Shown: positions 6,243 to 7,515 of the stretch, in pieces
Layout: every line of letters begins with the position of its first letter
How positions within the stretch are numbered: position 1 is the first letter of the stretch
The notes under the pieces: model-generated
The model's input: only the letters and a program-made list of their open reading frames with translations
Told to the model about the DNA's origin: nothing
Database searches by the model: none
Position numbers and translations under genes: made by a program
Assembly: GCA_011042595.1 (NCBI GenBank)
Contig: DQWO01000287.1
Span: forward strand, 1-7,515
DNA from: Pseudomonadota bacterium
GTDB taxonomy: Bacteria > Desulfobacterota > Anaeroferrophillalia > Anaeroferrophillales > Anaeroferrophillaceae
Direction of reading: 5' to 3'
Length of the DNA: 7,515 bases

Positions 6243-7367
6243 TTGAAGCGCGATTATTATGAGGTTTTGCAGGTACATCGTAATGCCTCCGAACTGGAGC
6301 TTAAAAAAACCTACCGTAAGCTGGCATTCCAATATCATCCGGATAAAAATCCCGGAGATAAAGAAGCAGAAGAAAAATTTAAAGAGCTTACGGAAGCCTA
6401 TGAAGTGCTTTCTGATTCTCAGAAGCGGGCTGCCTATGATCAATTTGGCCATGCCGGTGTGAACGGGAATGGCAGCGGTTTCCCGGGAGGCGGTTTCAGC
6501 TCTGATGGTTTTGGCAATTTTGGCGATATTTTCAGTGATTTATTTGGTGATGTTTTTGGCGCTTCTGCCGGCGGGCGTTCCCGCTCTTCCGCCCGCAGTG
6601 GGGAAAGCCTGCGTTATACTCTTGATATTGAGTTTGAAGAAGCAGTTTTTGGGACGGAAGCAAAAATCAGGGTGCCACGTCAGGTTTCCTGCCCTGAGTG
6701 CAGTGGTTCCGGTCTGGCTGCCGGTAGTCAGCCGGAAACCTGCGGAACCTGCCAAGGTCGTGGTCAGGTTCGTTTTCAACAGGGGTTTTTCAGCGTCAAC
6801 CAGACCTGTCCCACCTGCCATGGAGAAGGAGCAATTATTCGCAATCCCTGCCAAAACTGTAAAGGTACTGGCAGGATTGCCGGCGAAAAGAACCTTTCGG
6901 TCAAAATTCCGGCTGGGGTTGAGTCCGGCTCGCGGCTTAAAATGGTTGGCGAAGGCAGCACCGGTTTGAAGGGCGGCCCTCCAGGCGATCTTTATGTGGT
7001 TATCAACGTCAAAGATCACCCCATTTTTGTTCGTGAAGGAGATGATATTATTTGTCGGGTTCCCATAAGTTTTTCCCAGGCATCTCTGGGGGATGAAATT
7101 ATGGTTCCGACCCTGGAAGGCAAGCAGACGCTCAAAATAGCTCCCGGAACCCAGTCCGGCCATTTGTATCATTTTAAAAATCAGGGGGTGCCGCATCTGC
7201 GGGGCTATGGTCGGGGAGAACAGAATATCCAGGTGGTGGTGGAGACCCCGACAAATCTGAGTGAGCGGCAGCGGGAATTGCTGGAGGAATTTGCCCGGGA
7301 ATGCGGCGAGGAAACCCAGCCGCAACATAAAAGTTTTTTTAGCAAAATGAAGGAAATGCTGGGATGA
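6243..7367 (+). CDS. dnaJ: Hsp40 co-chaperone DnaJ (TTG start)
   Basis: DnaJ delivers unfolded proteins to DnaK and stimulates its ATPase. The 374-residue product is a full class A J-protein. The J domain (about 3-70) has DYYEVLQV and the essential HPD at 32-34. A glycine/phenylalanine-rich region follows (about 72-110). The zinc-finger domain has all four CxxCxGxG repeats, with first cysteines at 150, 167, 189 and 203. The C-terminal substrate-binding domains run to about 350 and include [15 protein letters not shown] and [18 protein letters not shown]. Translation begins at TTG, because the residues KRDYYEVL fit the usual DnaJ N-terminus and AGGAGA precedes it. The rare start codon may hold expression down relative to DnaK. 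The gene lies 115 bases after dnaK, beyond a nested hairpin, and four bases before the next gene. Confidence 0.97.
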   Translation: MKRDYYEVLQVHRNASELELKKTYRKLAFQYHPDKNPGDKEAEEKFKELTEAYEVLSDSQKRAAYDQFGHAGVNGNGSGFPGGGFSSDGFGNFGDIFSDLFGDVFGASAGGRSRSSARSGESLRYTLDIEFEEAVFGTEAKIRVPRQVSCPECSGSGLAAGSQPETCGTCQGRGQVRFQQGFFSVNQTCPTCHGEGAIIRNPCQNCKGTGRIAGEKNLSVKIPAGVESGSRLKMVGEGSTGLKGGPPGDLYVVINVKDHPIFVREGDDIICRVPISFSQASLGDEIMVPTLEGKQTLKIAPGTQSGHLYHFKNQGVPHLRGYGRGEQNIQVVVETPTNLSERQRELLEEFARECGEETQPQHKSFFSKMKEMLG

Positions 7368-7371
7368 TTTA

Positions 7372-7515
7372 ATGTGTACAATCTTGCTGGCCTACCGGAT
7401 TGCCAAAGAGTGGCCGGTTATTATTGGCAATAACCGTGATGAATTTTTTGCGCGATCAGCTATCCCGCCACGTGTTTTCACCAATGGCGGCTCAAATCGC
7501 TGGATAGCACCCACA
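7372..7515 (+). CDS. NRDE family (TANGO2-like) protein, N-terminal part, cut by window end
   Basis: The first 48 codons are visible and the frame is open to the window edge. The protein begins MCTILLAYR and carries the family's defining motif, NNRDEFFAR, at residues 20-28. The cysteine directly after the initiator methionine is conserved in this family. From its predicted fold it has been compared with N-terminal-nucleophile hydrolases. Animal TANGO2 relatives have been linked to heme trafficking; the bacterial role is not settled. The ATG lies four bases after the dnaJ stop, with GGGA (7361-7364) within the end of dnaJ serving as a probable ribosome site, so translation is likely coupled. 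Whether the rest of the gene is intact cannot be judged here. Confidence 0.85.
   Translation, partial: MCTILLAYRIAKEWPVIIGNNRDEFFARSAIPPRVFTNGGSNRWIAPT

Overview
This window is a chromosomal housekeeping segment centred on a complete heat-shock operon, hrcA-grpE-dnaK-dnaJ. All recognisable genes lie on the + strand. Three features suggest a Gram-negative bacterium of the former Deltaproteobacteria (Desulfobacterota-like): balanced base composition, an HrcA/CIRCE control system rather than a visible sigma-32 promoter, and an OB-fold/HD exoribonuclease-like protein beside a small dodecin. That placement is inferred from family resemblance remembered without a search and is only moderately confident.

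Layout. Positions 3-410 hold the C-terminal part of thiL (thiamine-monophosphate kinase), cut by the window edge. Positions 411-650 are non-coding and contain a 133-nt element with long inverted terminal arms and two internal hairpins. A YhaM-like OB-fold/HD protein follows (651-1670, GTG start). A 227-nt gap carries a possible promoter and a near-perfect Shine-Dalgarno sequence with no proper start codon. A dodecin gene (1898-2107) then ends at a strong intrinsic terminator (2141-2173). The heat-shock operon opens with a good promoter (2264-2292) and a degenerate CIRCE operator (2300-2326). It continues through hrcA, grpE, dnaK and dnaJ, with hairpins in the grpE-dnaK and dnaK-dnaJ gaps. Four bases after dnaJ an NRDE/TANGO2-like gene begins and runs off the window. 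No gene-free stretch exceeds 300 bases.

How the genes work together. HrcA is the repressor that binds CIRCE at the operon's own promoter. DnaK, its co-chaperone DnaJ and its nucleotide exchange factor GrpE form one protein-folding machine. The intergenic hairpins could set different mRNA levels for grpE, dnaK and dnaJ. The tight spacing of the NRDE gene suggests that it is co-transcribed with dnaJ.

I found no convincing new multi-gene system. The items most worth a second look are the 133-nt structured element, the unusual operator architecture upstream of hrcA, the dodecin lacking the usual flavin-stacking tryptophan, and the orphan ribosome-binding site upstream of it.
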